Assembly: GCA_022827345.1 (NCBI GenBank)
Contig: JAJDTB010000015.1
Location: forward strand, 190,847-254,846
DNA length: 64,000 nucleotides
Direction: 5' to 3'
Origin: Gemmatimonadota bacterium
GTDB taxonomy: Bacteria > Gemmatimonadota > Gemmatimonadetes > Longimicrobiales > Gaopeijiaceae
The translations under genes were made by a program, and so were the position numbers. The notes under the pieces were generated by a model. That model did no database searches, had not been told where the DNA came from, and worked only from the letters and a program-made list of their open reading frames with translations. Positions 16,636 through 24,957 of the stretch are shown one piece after another (the stretch's first letter is position 1; every line of letters starts with the position of its first letter).

Positions 16636-17445
16636 TCAGGCGGCGTAGTCCTGCCCCTGTTGGTCCAGCACGGCCTTCATTCCGTCCAGATACCCGCGTT
16701 CGCCGAATCCGTCGGGCGCGGTCGCGGCCACGGCCTCGGCCACTTCGAGCGGCACCTGCCGGATGCGGCCTCCGCCGGCCCGCACCATCCACTCGGTCAT
16801 GCAGGCGCGCTCCAGCGATACCAGGTGCAGCATGGCCACCTCGATCGACGCCGCGACCACCAGCGCTCCGTGATTGGCCATGATCAGCGTGCTCTTGTCG
16901 CCCAGCGCCTCGGCCATCCGCTCGCCCTCTTCGTCCTCGGTCACGATTCCCTCGTAGTCGAAGTAGGCCACGTTGCCGTGAAAGACCCCGGCGAGCTGCC
17001 CGCCGCGGGTGTCGAGCCGCCACCCTTCCGTCGAGGCGAGCGCCGTCATGTACGGCGAATGCACGTGCAGGGCGCAGCCGATGTCGGGGCGCGCGCGGTA
17101 CAGCGGGGCGTGTATGGCCCAGGCGCTGATGTTGGGGATGCCGGCCCCCTCGACCACGTCGCCCCCGGGGTCGGTCATGAGCAGGCTGGATGCCGTGACG
17201 CGGGAGAAGTGCGTCTGGCCGGGGGACAGCAGCAGGTATCCCGGACGCCCGGGAACGGCGGCACTGAAATGGTTCCAGGTCCCCTCGTGGAGCTCTTCGA
17301 GCACCGTGATCCGATGAACCGCGGCGAGATCGACTCGCGTCTGTTGCAGCACTTCGTCAAACGCCTCATCCCGGGTGTGTCCGTTCGCCGAGGTCGATGA
17401 GGCAGCCGCCGTGGTCGGGGTGCTCCGGTGCGGTTTCGTTTGCAT
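16636..17445 (-). CDS. Class II aldolase/adducin-domain protein
   Basis: Predicted 269 residues. The fold is recognised from HEGTWNHFSAAVPG near the N-terminus, the zinc-site pair CALHVHSPYMTA, a late His in IMANHGALVV, and the overall L-fuculose-phosphate-aldolase-like order. Such proteins cleave or isomerise sugar phosphates or act as related lyases; some lack aldolase activity, so the substrate is left open. The ATG at 17445 was chosen by length against the family; longer upstream frame is unsupported. It is divergent from the beta-barrel gene at 17542 and isolated from sugar-related genes. Confidence 0.85.
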   Translation of the reverse strand: MQTKPHRSTPTTAAASSTSANGHTRDEAFDEVLQQTRVDLAAVHRITVLEELHEGTWNHFSAAVPGRPGYLLLSPGQTHFSRVTASSLLMTDPGGDVVEGAGIPNISAWAIHAPLYRARPDIGCALHVHSPYMTALASTEGWRLDTRGGQLAGVFHGNVAYFDYEGIVTEDEEGERMAEALGDKSTLIMANHGALVVAASIEVAMLHLVSLERACMTEWMVRAGGGRIRQVPLEVAEAVAATAPDGFGERGYLDGMKAVLDQQGQDYAA

Positions 17446-17541
17446 TGCGGGAGAATGCCGGTCGCACCGTTCGCCGCGCAAGCGTCTTTTCGACAGAATA
17501 GTCCGAGCGGCTACATTTGGTGACACCCAACCGGAGATGAG

Positions 17542-18264
17542 ATGGCAACAGCAGTTCGTGACGAACCCCCGCGTCGCACCGACTACGGTGATGGCGGCAG
17601 CCGGGTGCGCACGAACCGCCGCCGAGTCACCCGCCGCCAGCTCCACCGCCCGATTCTGATCGGCGCGATACTGCTCGCGGCTCCCCTTTCGGCGGCGTCG
17701 GCGCAGCCGGCCGTGGGCGTGATGACCGGCTTCAGCCGGGCCAGCTTCACCGGCGGTGGCTCCAGGGACGCCGTCGCGCGCACCACCTTCCTCTTCGGCG
17801 GCGTCGGCGAACTCGCGTTCGGCGAGATGTTCTCGCTGAGGTCCGAACTGTACTTCTCCGAGAAGGGCGCCCGGGTCGAGACCCTGCTGGGCGACCCGCG
17901 CACCGGTCCCACCAAGCTCTTCCGGGTACCGTACGTCCAGCTCCCCCTGCTCGCGCAACTGCGAACCTCTCTGGGCGATCATCTGCGGCCCCACCTGTTC
18001 GGCGGCATGTCGGTCGGGGCTCTGCTGCGCTGCGAACTGGCGGAAGAGGGATGCGACGAAATCGAGGAAATCGGCTACCGCTCGGTCGACCTGGGGGTGC
18101 TGGTCGGGGGCGAACTCGAATGGGGCGGCGTCGCGTTCGGGGCGCGCTATGAAGCCGGAATCCGCGCGGTCGAGGCCTCGGTGCTCGGCAATGAGCTGTA
18201 CAACGGTGTTCTGTCGTTTACGGCGAGGTACATCTTCAGGCGGGGGTCGGCGGAGGACCGGTAA
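17542..18264 (+). CDS. Outer-membrane beta-barrel (porin-like) protein
   Basis: Predicted 240 residues with an Arg-rich N-terminus, a hydrophobic signal segment (LIGAILLAAPLSAASAQ) and then alternating beta-strand pattern through to the C-terminus: VGVMTGFSRASFTG, FSLRSELYFSEKGARVE, LLAQLRTSLGDHLRPHLFGG. It resembles the PorT/OMP_b-brl families of Bacteroidota-like phyla. The ATG at 17542 has GGAGATGAG directly upstream. A truncated duplicate of its 3' end lies at 16472-16591. It is convergent with modC (6 bp between stops). The role is probably structural or transport in the outer membrane. Confidence 0.8.
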   Translation: MATAVRDEPPRRTDYGDGGSRVRTNRRRVTRRQLHRPILIGAILLAAPLSAASAQPAVGVMTGFSRASFTGGGSRDAVARTTFLFGGVGELAFGEMFSLRSELYFSEKGARVETLLGDPRTGPTKLFRVPYVQLPLLAQLRTSLGDHLRPHLFGGMSVGALLRCELAEEGCDEIEEIGYRSVDLGVLVGGELEWGGVAFGARYEAGIRAVEASVLGNELYNGVLSFTARYIFRRGSAEDR

Positions 18265-18270
18265 CGGGCG

Positions 18271-18996
18271 TCACGCCGCCCCGAAGAACTCCGCGACGAA
18301 ATCCGTCTCCGGCCGGGCCGCCAGGGCCGCCGCCGGCCCGCTCTGCACCACCGCGCCGCCCTCGAGCGCAACCACCACCGGCGAGCCGAGTGCGTGCACA
18401 TCGCGCACGTCGTGCGTGACCACGATCGCGGGCGCCCCGCGGCGGGCCAGACGGCGGGCAAGCCAGGCGCGAAGCCCCCGCCGCGCGGCTACGTCCATCG
18501 CCGCCAGCGGCTCGTCCAGAAGCAGCATCTCGGGCGCGGGCAGCAGGGCGCGAGCCAGGGCGACCCGTTGCTTCTCGCCGCCTGACAGCGTCGCGGGGTA
18601 GCGTCCGGCCAGATGGCCGCACTCCATCTCGGCGAGTATCTCCGCGGCGGTCCCGCGGCGCTCCGCCACGGGCACGCGCCGGGGGCCGCCGGCGAGCCCG
18701 AAGGCCACGTTGTCGATGACCGGCAGGTGGGGGAAGAGCCCATAGCCCTGCGGCACGTAGCCGACGCGGCGCTCTTCGGGGGCGAGGTCGAGCCCGGCTG
18801 CCGAATCGAAGAGGGTGCGGTCGCCGAAGCGAATGCGTCCCGCCCGCGGACGATAGGCCCCCGCGATGATGCGCAGCAGGGTCGTCTTGCCGGAACCGTT
18901 GGGCCCGATGACGACCACCGGCGTGCGGTCGCCCTCGATGCGCACATCGAGTTGGAAGCCGCCCGCACGCGCCTCGACCTCCACGCTCCACTGCAT
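18271..18996 (-). CDS. modC: Molybdate/tungstate ABC transporter ATP-binding protein
   Basis: Predicted 241-residue ABC ATPase: Walker A GPNGSGKTTLL, Q-loop region YVPQGYGLFPHL, signature LSGGEKQRVALARALL, Walker B LLLDEPLAAMD and the switch His in VVTHDV. It lacks the C-terminal MOP (molybdopterin-binding) domain of Escherichia coli ModC, so it is a short form. It follows modB with a 3-bp gap and ends the operon. The assignment to molybdate or tungstate rests on ModA/ModB and the regulator in the same unit; the metal is not distinguishable from sequence. Confidence 0.9.
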   Translation of the reverse strand: MQWSVEVEARAGGFQLDVRIEGDRTPVVVIGPNGSGKTTLLRIIAGAYRPRAGRIRFGDRTLFDSAAGLDLAPEERRVGYVPQGYGLFPHLPVIDNVAFGLAGGPRRVPVAERRGTAAEILAEMECGHLAGRYPATLSGGEKQRVALARALLPAPEMLLLDEPLAAMDVAARRGLRAWLARRLARRGAPAIVVTHDVRDVHALGSPVVVALEGGAVVQSGPAAALAARPETDFVAEFFGAA

Positions 18997-18999
18997 GGC

Positions 19000-19869
19000 T
19001 CAGGAACCCGCGAAGCCCTGCAGCGGCGGCCGCCCCCCGCCGCGCCCCCCGCCGAAGCGGCGCGCGATCAGGGCGGGGACGGCGCGCAGGGGCACCAGCA
19101 GCAGGGCGCTCGCCGCGACGAGGACGAGGGCCAGCGCGACCGCGACCCGCGCATCGGACTCGAGGGCGGTGTAGATGGCGAGCGGCATCGTCTGGGTCGA
19201 GCCCGTGAAGTTGCCCGCGAAGAGGAGGGTGGCGCCGAACTCTCCCAGCGCCCGGGCCCAGGCGAGGGCGGCGCCCGCGACCATGCCGGGCAGCGCGAGG
19301 GGGACCGCGACCCGGAAGAAGGCGCTCGCCGGGGAATGGCCCAGGGTGCGCGCGACGATGAGGAGGTCCTCGTCCACGCGCCGGAAGGCCGCGGCGGCGG
19401 CCTGGATGTAGAAGGGGGCCGAGACGACGACCTGCGCCGCGACGACGGCGGTGGTGGTGAAGGGGATCTGGAGCCCCAGCGCGGAAAGGGCGGGACCGAA
19501 GAGGCCGTTGCGTCCGAAGGCCTCCAGCAGCGCGATGCCCATCACCGCGGGCGGCACCACGATGGGGAGGTCGACCAGGATCTCGACGACGCGGGAGCCG
19601 CGCCCCGGGCGCGACGCCATCCACCAGGCCAGGGGGGTGCCCAGCACGACCATGGCGGCCAGGCTGACCAGGGTGGTGCGGGTGCTCAGCCAGAGGGCGG
19701 GGGCGAAGAGGGGGTGGCGGGCGCCCGCGGCGATGTCGCCGGGTGAGGAGGCTCCCGCCAGCGCGATCAGGGGCACCGCGAGGATGGCCAGCATGGGGAT
19801 GGCGGCCAGGAACGGCGCGCGCTCCGCGAGAGAACGGCGGCGCTTCACCGCCCTGTCGGCGTCTTCCAC
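19000..19869 (-). CDS. modB: Molybdate/tungstate ABC transporter permease
   Basis: Predicted 289-residue inner-membrane permease of the BPD_transp_1 type with about six helices. The conserved ATPase-contact loop is [17 protein letters not shown] through [17 protein letters not shown], followed by [24 protein letters not shown], typical of ModB/CysT permeases. The start is a GTG at 19869, 6 bp after the modA stop. It forms the membrane channel of the ModABC importer. Confidence 0.9.
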   Translation of the reverse strand: MEDADRAVKRRRSLAERAPFLAAIPMLAILAVPLIALAGASSPGDIAAGARHPLFAPALWLSTRTTLVSLAAMVVLGTPLAWWMASRPGRGSRVVEILVDLPIVVPPAVMGIALLEAFGRNGLFGPALSALGLQIPFTTTAVVAAQVVVSAPFYIQAAAAAFRRVDEDLLIVARTLGHSPASAFFRVAVPLALPGMVAGAALAWARALGEFGATLLFAGNFTGSTQTMPLAIYTALESDARVAVALALVLVAASALLLVPLRAVPALIARRFGGGRGGGRPPLQGFAGS

Positions 19870-19875
19870 GGGGCT

Positions 19876-20664
19876 CTACTGCGCCGTGGCGGTCGATTCC
19901 GCGAGGAAGCCGTGGCGGGAGAGGATGCGCCGCCCTTCCGGCGATGCGGCGAATTCGGCCCATCGCTCCGCTCCGGCGGCGTTCTCCGCGCCTTCCACCA
20001 TCCCGAGCAGGTAGCGCGCCCGCACGTTGGCCCGGGGCGGCACCGGCACGGTCAGCACCCGCCCGGGCACCGCGTCGGTCCGGTACACGATCGCGGCATC
20101 GGCCTCGCCCAGCTCGACCTTGGCGCGCACCAGGCGCACGCTGCTCTCCTCGGAAACGACCCGGCCCAGCACGGCCTGCGCGAACGCGCCGCCGCCGGCC
20201 TCCGCACCCACGCGCCGCAGCGCCTCGCGCGCATATGCCCCCACCGGCACGTTCGGCGTCCCGATCACGATGCGCTCGGCGCGGACCAGGTCGGCGAAGG
20301 ACTCGATCCCGGCGGGGTTGGCCGGCGGCACGATCACCACCAGTTCGTTGCGCGCAAGCACCCGCTCACCGCTCACCAGGCCGCCATCCACCAGCGCGTC
20401 CATGTGTTGCGGGTTGGCCGAGGCGAAGACGTCGGCCGGGGCGCCCTGCTCGATCTGCAGGCGCAGTATCTGGCTGCCCGCGAAAACGAGGACGACCTCC
20501 GTGTCCGGGTGTGCGCCCTCGAAGGCCCCCGCCATCTCCCGGAACGCGTCGGTGAGCGACGACGCGGCGAAGATGCGCAGAGGCTGCCGTTCGGGCCCGC
20601 CGGGATGGCAGGCGGCGACGGCAAGCGCCAGAATTGCCGCGACCGCGCGGGCCCGTGTCGTCAC
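19876..20664 (-). CDS. modA: Molybdate/tungstate-binding lipoprotein
   Basis: Predicted 262-residue substrate-binding protein. The lipobox is ALAVAACHPG. The mature chain begins LRIFAASSLTDAFREMAGAF, the usual ModA oxyanion-site start, and continues with FAGSQILRLQIEQGAPADVFASA, VPVGAYAREAL and EADAAIVYRTDA, which are standard ModA segments. It delivers oxyanion to ModB. Its GTG start at 20664 overlaps the regulator's stop (GTGA), so regulator and transporter are translated together. Confidence 0.92.
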   Translation of the reverse strand: MTTRARAVAAILALAVAACHPGGPERQPLRIFAASSLTDAFREMAGAFEGAHPDTEVVLVFAGSQILRLQIEQGAPADVFASANPQHMDALVDGGLVSGERVLARNELVVIVPPANPAGIESFADLVRAERIVIGTPNVPVGAYAREALRRVGAEAGGGAFAQAVLGRVVSEESSVRLVRAKVELGEADAAIVYRTDAVPGRVLTVPVPPRANVRARYLLGMVEGAENAAGAERWAEFAASPEGRRILSRHGFLAESTATAQ

Positions 20665-21770
20665 GCGGCTTCGACGGTCGTGACCTGCCCGCTCATCGAG
20701 CCGTCGTAACCGGGCAGATGGCTGACTTCGGTCCGGAACGCCGGATCGTCCAGGGCGTCGAGCAGGCGCGAGACGGGTGCCTTCCTCGTGAGCCTCTCGG
20801 GCACGACGAGGTCGAAGCTCTCCTCCGTGAGCGGTACGAAATCGAGCCCCTCGGCCAGGGCTGCGCTCTCTATGGCGACCCCCACGTCCGCTGCGCCCCA
20901 GCGAATCAGGCGCGCGACCTCGGCGTGGCCCTCGGCCATGGGACCGTCGGCGGGAAGCGCGCACCCCGCGGCCTCCGCGACCCGGGCGGCCAGGGCCTGC
21001 GCGGCGGAGCCCTCCTCGCGCTGCACGATCCGCAGGCCGGGTGTGGCCAGGTCCTCGGCGCCACCGATCCCCTTGGGGTTCCCGGCGGCCACGACCAGCC
21101 CCTGCCGCCATTGCGTCAGGTTGACGACGAGCAGGGTCTGGCCCGGCAGCGCCCGGCGGGCTGCCGCGGCGGTGCCGTTCTCTCCCCCGCCCGACGACAG
21201 GTGAAGCCCCGCGACGTGAACGAGCCCCGCGGAGAGCATCTTCATCGCCCTGCCGCTCCCGGCGCGCAGCCAGGTCACGCGGGCGTCGTTGAAGCGCCGT
21301 CCCACCCGGTGTGAGACCGCGCCGAGAAGGGGTGCGCACCCGGCGACGAGGACATTGCGTTTCAGCTGGCTGAGGCCGGCCAGCGGCATGACCTCGGCGT
21401 CCGCGCCGTCACCCTCGCCGGTCAGGATGCCGTCGGCGGCGGTCATCCCGTGCGAGGGGAGGCGGTGGGCCACCCAGTGCTCGCCGACCATGCCGAGCGC
21501 GACCCGCGAACCCGTGGCGAGCGCCAGTGGGGCGGGGGCGAGGCGGGCCCGGATCCCCGGATCCGAAGCGAGGCTGAACAGGTCCTCCACGTCGCAACCG
21601 AAGACGCGCGCCATGCGCAGGCCGAGGCTGGTCGACGGCACCTGGGCGCCGTTCTCGATGGCGTGGATCGCCTGTCGTGAAACGCCGATGGCTTCGGCGA
21701 GCGCGTGTTGGGAAAGCCCCTCCGCCTTGCGATGCTGTCTGACGCGGTTCTTGAGCTGGTTGTCCGTCAT
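20661..21770 (-). CDS. HTH regulator with molybdate-binding-protein-like sensor domain
   Basis: Predicted 369 residues. Residues 1-65 form an XRE-type helix-turn-helix (GLSQHALAEAIGVSRQAIHAIENG). The rest is a PBP-like domain (PF12727 type) that resembles a periplasmic binding protein without a signal peptide: LAGCAPLLGAVSHRV, LLVVNLTQWRQGLVVAAGNP, IRWGAADVGVAIESAA. Proteins of this build are thought to sense molybdate or tungstate and control uptake. It is first in the operon with modABC and overlaps modA. The ATG at 21770 has ACAGGAG upstream. Its promoter overlaps a palindromic AT-rich element, which makes autoregulation likely by inference. Confidence 0.85.
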   Translation of the reverse strand: MTDNQLKNRVRQHRKAEGLSQHALAEAIGVSRQAIHAIENGAQVPSTSLGLRMARVFGCDVEDLFSLASDPGIRARLAPAPLALATGSRVALGMVGEHWVAHRLPSHGMTAADGILTGEGDGADAEVMPLAGLSQLKRNVLVAGCAPLLGAVSHRVGRRFNDARVTWLRAGSGRAMKMLSAGLVHVAGLHLSSGGGENGTAAAARRALPGQTLLVVNLTQWRQGLVVAAGNPKGIGGAEDLATPGLRIVQREEGSAAQALAARVAEAAGCALPADGPMAEGHAEVARLIRWGAADVGVAIESAALAEGLDFVPLTEESFDLVVPERLTRKAPVSRLLDALDDPAFRTEVSHLPGYDGSMSGQVTTVEAA

Positions 21771-21808
21771 GAGTGTAGGTCTCCTGTCCTGATCCGTGGG
21801 CGGGAAAG

Positions 21809-21848
21809 TGTAAGGTTTACATTATATAATGTAAAGCCTACTTGACAA
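21809..21848 (-). promoter_or_regulatory. Promoter and 20-bp palindrome (AT-rich element copy 2) of regulator-modABC operon
   Basis: On the minus strand, TTGTCA (21848-21843) is followed after 16 bp by TATAAT (21826-21821), a near-consensus sigma70-type promoter. The -10 box lies inside the perfect palindrome TTTACATTATATAATGTAAA (21816-21835). A trailing CCTTACA extends the match with the window's AT-rich element, aligning at most positions with the copy at 49688. A repressor bound here would block RNA polymerase. The element lies about 40 bp upstream of the regulator's ATG. Confidence 0.75.
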
Positions 21849-21865
21849 GAGCGCGGCGACCGCCG

Positions 21866-22525
21866 CTACCCGAAGTGGGGCCGGATCGCCTGGGCCAGGG
21901 AAACCTCGATGTCCCACACGGCCGCGGTCACCGCCTGGCCGATCAGATCCATCTGGCGGAGGAACTGGATGCGCGGCAGCACCTGCTGCAGTTCGCGCCG
22001 CGAGAGCAGCTCCGCAAAGATCCCGCACGCGTCGGCGAGGCAGATAATCACCACGTCGCGCGGCGTCGGGATCATGTCGCTGAAGAGCAGTTCCATGAGC
22101 CGCAGCTTCACCTCGCGCTCGGCGGTGCCGTCGTCGAGGACGGGATAGCGGCGCGAGCGGAAGACCCACAGGAAGCGGTCCTCCTTGCGCTCCAGGATAC
22201 CGCGCCCGACCAGGCTGTCGATGGCGGCCTCGCGGATTTCGTCCGAACGCGCGGCGGCGCGCTCCACCCAGAAGCGCGCGTTGTGGGTGCCTTCGCTGTC
22301 GGCGATCTCGGCCAGCGTGGGGTCGAGGAGGTCATCCCCCAGCGGCGTCGGGTCGACGAGGACGAGCTTCTCGAGATCGGTGTCGATCCGGTCCTCGAAC
22401 GCCAGATCCATCAGCACTCCGCCGCCCAGGGCGTACCTGAGGGACCAGTCGGGTACCCGCAAGAACCTCTCGCCCTCGTCATCCAGCAAAAGAAGCATGA
22501 CCTCTTCGGCGAATCTCAGCTGCAT
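21866..22525 (-). CDS. GPP34 (GOLPH3/Vps74-like) family protein
   Basis: Predicted 219 residues matching the GPP34 family: LRFAEEVMLLLLDDEGERFL, then LRYALGGGVLMDLAFEDRID, VDPTPLGDDLLD and SLVGRGILERKEDRFLWVF, in the family order. In eukaryotes GOLPH3/Vps74 binds phosphatidylinositol-4-phosphate and retains Golgi glycosyltransferases. Bacterial members are soluble or peripherally membrane-bound and of unknown function. It starts 12 bp after the FAD oxidoreductase stop and is the last gene of a minus-strand unit that begins with two beta-propeller lipoproteins. The next gene downstream has its own promoter. Confidence 0.85.
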   Translation of the reverse strand: MQLRFAEEVMLLLLDDEGERFLRVPDWSLRYALGGGVLMDLAFEDRIDTDLEKLVLVDPTPLGDDLLDPTLAEIADSEGTHNARFWVERAAARSDEIREAAIDSLVGRGILERKEDRFLWVFRSRRYPVLDDGTAEREVKLRLMELLFSDMIPTPRDVVIICLADACGIFAELLSRRELQQVLPRIQFLRQMDLIGQAVTAAVWDIEVSLAQAIRPHFG

Positions 22526-22537
22526 GTCTCTCGGGTC

Positions 22538-23758
22538 CTAGAAAATGTTGGCTTCCACCGCCACCCCGCCGTCCTCGAACCTTCCGTGAGCGAAGGCGGT
22601 TACGTCAAGGGTGTGGGCGCGACCGTCGGCGATGAGCTCGGAGACGGCAAGCCCGGTCGCCGGCGCATGCATGATGCCGTGTCCGGAAAAGCCGCAGGCG
22701 TCGACCCAGCGCGCGGCGCCGGGGTTGAAACCGATGACCGGGTTGTTGTCGGGAGTGACGCCGTAGTATCCCCACCAGCTGCCCTGGCGGTCCACTCCGA
22801 GGTCCACCCACCAGGGATAGCGGTCGACGCCCGCCAGCAGCACCTGCTCCAGCCACCCCCAATCGACCCCTTCGGTGAAGCCGTCGTCGGCGTGCGTGTC
22901 CATGCCGAAGAGGATGCGGTCGCCCTCGCTGCGCAGGTAGACGCCCGTGCCGAGGTCGATCGTGAGCGGGTAGGTGCGCTCGTCGGCGATGGGGGCGCTG
23001 AGGAAGATCTGGATGCGCTTGGGGCGCACCGGGACCTTGAGCCCGGCGAGGCGGCCGATCAGCCCCGACCAGGTGCCGGCGGCGTTGACGACGTGGCCGC
23101 AGGCGAAGGCCTCGTTGTCGCACTGCACTCGCCAGCCGTCCGCCTCGGGTTGCACTGCGGTGACGCCGTGCCTGAAGCGATACGACACCCCCGCGTCGCG
23201 ACCCATCGCAACCCAGGCGTGCGTGGCCATGTGGGGATCGATGACCCCGTCCCATGGGCCGTAGGTCACCCCGGCCAGGCCGCTGGGGTCCATGGGGACG
23301 TACCGCGGCGCGTCTTCCGGTGCGAGCACCTCGACGGGTGCGCCCATGCTCTGCTGCAGCGCGACCGACGCGAGGTGATCGTCCCAGCGGTCCGGCGGGA
23401 CCAGCAGCAGGTAGCCGATGTCGCGGTAGCCGACTTCGTGACCGTGCCGCTCGCGGAAGGTTCGGTAGATCGGCAGCGAGTACATCGACAGCGCGATGTT
23501 CGGAGCGGTGGTGAACTGGACGCGCACCCCGGCGGCGCTGCGTCCGGTGGAGCCCAGCGCGGGGGCGGCCTCGCGTTCCAGGACGATGACCGACAGGCCG
23601 CGTTGGGCCAGCTGCCAGGCGCTGGAAGCCCCCACGATGCCGGCGCCGATGACGACGACGTCGGCGGTGTGGGTGGCCCCGCCGAGGTTGGAGCCGCTTC
23701 CCCCACCTCCCGAGCCGGTGACCTTTCCGCCCAGGGCGCGACCCGGGGCCGATTTCAT
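22538..23758 (-). CDS. FAD-dependent oxidoreductase (DAO/sarcosine-oxidase type)
   Basis: Predicted 406 residues. After a Gly/Ser-rich N-terminal extension the dinucleotide-binding motif ADVVVIGAGIVGASSAWQLAQRG appears at about residue 32, then EREAAPALGSTGRSAAGVR, VVNAAGTWSGLIG, and the closing GYYGVTPDNNPVIGF with GFSGHGIMHAPATGLAVSELI. This is the DAO fold that oxidises amino-acid or N-methylglycine-type amines. There is no covalent-flavin motif that I can be sure of. The Gly-rich leader is not a clear signal peptide. Its ATG overlaps the stop of the upstream propeller gene (ATGA). Confidence 0.85.
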   Translation of the reverse strand: MKSAPGRALGGKVTGSGGGGSGSNLGGATHTADVVVIGAGIVGASSAWQLAQRGLSVIVLEREAAPALGSTGRSAAGVRVQFTTAPNIALSMYSLPIYRTFRERHGHEVGYRDIGYLLLVPPDRWDDHLASVALQQSMGAPVEVLAPEDAPRYVPMDPSGLAGVTYGPWDGVIDPHMATHAWVAMGRDAGVSYRFRHGVTAVQPEADGWRVQCDNEAFACGHVVNAAGTWSGLIGRLAGLKVPVRPKRIQIFLSAPIADERTYPLTIDLGTGVYLRSEGDRILFGMDTHADDGFTEGVDWGWLEQVLLAGVDRYPWWVDLGVDRQGSWWGYYGVTPDNNPVIGFNPGAARWVDACGFSGHGIMHAPATGLAVSELIADGRAHTLDVTAFAHGRFEDGGVAVEANIF

Positions 23759-24957
23759 GACACCGGCGCCCTCACGACGAAGGGCGTGTCCAACTCGTCG
23801 ACCACCCAGGTGTAGAGGTTCCCGTGCTGGACCGTAACCTTGCTGTAAAGCCGGGGCTCGAATGCGAGGCGGACGGATCCCAGGTAGTCGCCGCCCTGCG
23901 AAAACAGGTCGTAGAAGGGAGGCACGTCGTTCGGGGTGGCTCTCTCGACCCAGAGCCTCCCTTCGTCGTCCACGAAGAAGCTCTCAAGGATCGGTTTGAC
24001 ATCCGGGATGAGCTCTGCGGCCGCTTCGGCGGAGCGTCGCTCACCGGGTCCAACATCAACAACAAGCTGGACATACGCCGCGCGGTCTTCCGCTGTCACG
24101 GGGTGCACCGGGACAACTGCTTCGATCACGACGACGGTATCGCCGTTTTCGCGGGTACGACTCAAGCGGTACGACGCGGTGTGGGCGTGCCAGAGACCAC
24201 CGGACGGTTGCACGATGTTGATCGGAGATGCCACAAAGGGGATGTGATACCTGACCTGACCTGTGCCACTGGTTTGCACGTAACTGCGACCGCCGGTTGC
24301 ACCCATGTAGACAGAGTCGGATCTGCCTGTGGAAAGATCAAAATACCTATAGTACTCGCGGTACAACCGCCAATAGCGTCCGCGATCATCGAATGTTCCG
24401 GTCCAGATGTACCTGGAATTGGGCACTGGATTATCGAATCGGCGAACCTCGTTGCCGGCAGGATCCACGCCGATGATCTGCCTCTTCCAGTGGTCGTTGA
24501 TCCAGAGGAGTGTGTCGCCCGAGAGCAGGATTCCATTGGCTCGGCTGATCTCTCCCGGGCCCTCCCCCTGCCGGACCACCGTGCGCAGGTGTTCACCATC
24601 GCGAGAGTACGCTCTAACCTCCACGGCCTGATAGTCGAGCACGTAGATGGTGCCGTCGCCGGCTGCCTGCACGCCCCGGATGTCGCCGAAGATGTAGTTG
24701 GGGTCGTTGCCATCGAGGGTGCCGATCCTGAGGTCCACCTGCGCTTCAGTGACCTCCGGGCCCACCGAGTCGATGGCGGGAAGGCTCGGATACCTTACGA
24801 GAACCGCACCGTTGGGGAGCGTCTCGCGCAGCGGTGCCCCTGCCGTCGATGCCATCTCACAGGCCGCGGTGGCCGCAGCCATGGCCAGTGCGAGGAGCGC
24901 ACCATCGGCGTGGCGGCCCGCCGTGCAGCCGCGGTCGCGACGCAGGGCCAGCCTCAT
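23755..24957 (-). CDS. 6-bladed beta-propeller lipoprotein, second tandem copy
   Basis: Predicted 400 residues with a signal segment and cysteine (AMAAATAACEM). Propeller strands are visible as DIRGVQAAGDGTIYVLDYQAVEVRAY, GEGPGEISRANGILLSGDTLLWIND and FDDRGRYWRLY. The C-terminus HGNLYTWVVDELDTPFVVRA is nearly identical to the next gene upstream, so the two are recent tandem duplicates. Such 6-bladed propellers are common secreted proteins of unknown ligand. The start overlaps the upstream stop (ATGA at 24954-24957) and the stop overlaps the FAD gene start, so three genes are coupled. Confidence 0.8.
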   Translation of the reverse strand: MRLALRRDRGCTAGRHADGALLALAMAAATAACEMASTAGAPLRETLPNGAVLVRYPSLPAIDSVGPEVTEAQVDLRIGTLDGNDPNYIFGDIRGVQAAGDGTIYVLDYQAVEVRAYSRDGEHLRTVVRQGEGPGEISRANGILLSGDTLLWINDHWKRQIIGVDPAGNEVRRFDNPVPNSRYIWTGTFDDRGRYWRLYREYYRYFDLSTGRSDSVYMGATGGRSYVQTSGTGQVRYHIPFVASPINIVQPSGGLWHAHTASYRLSRTRENGDTVVVIEAVVPVHPVTAEDRAAYVQLVVDVGPGERRSAEAAAELIPDVKPILESFFVDDEGRLWVERATPNDVPPFYDLFSQGGDYLGSVRLAFEPRLYSKVTVQHGNLYTWVVDELDTPFVVRAPVS

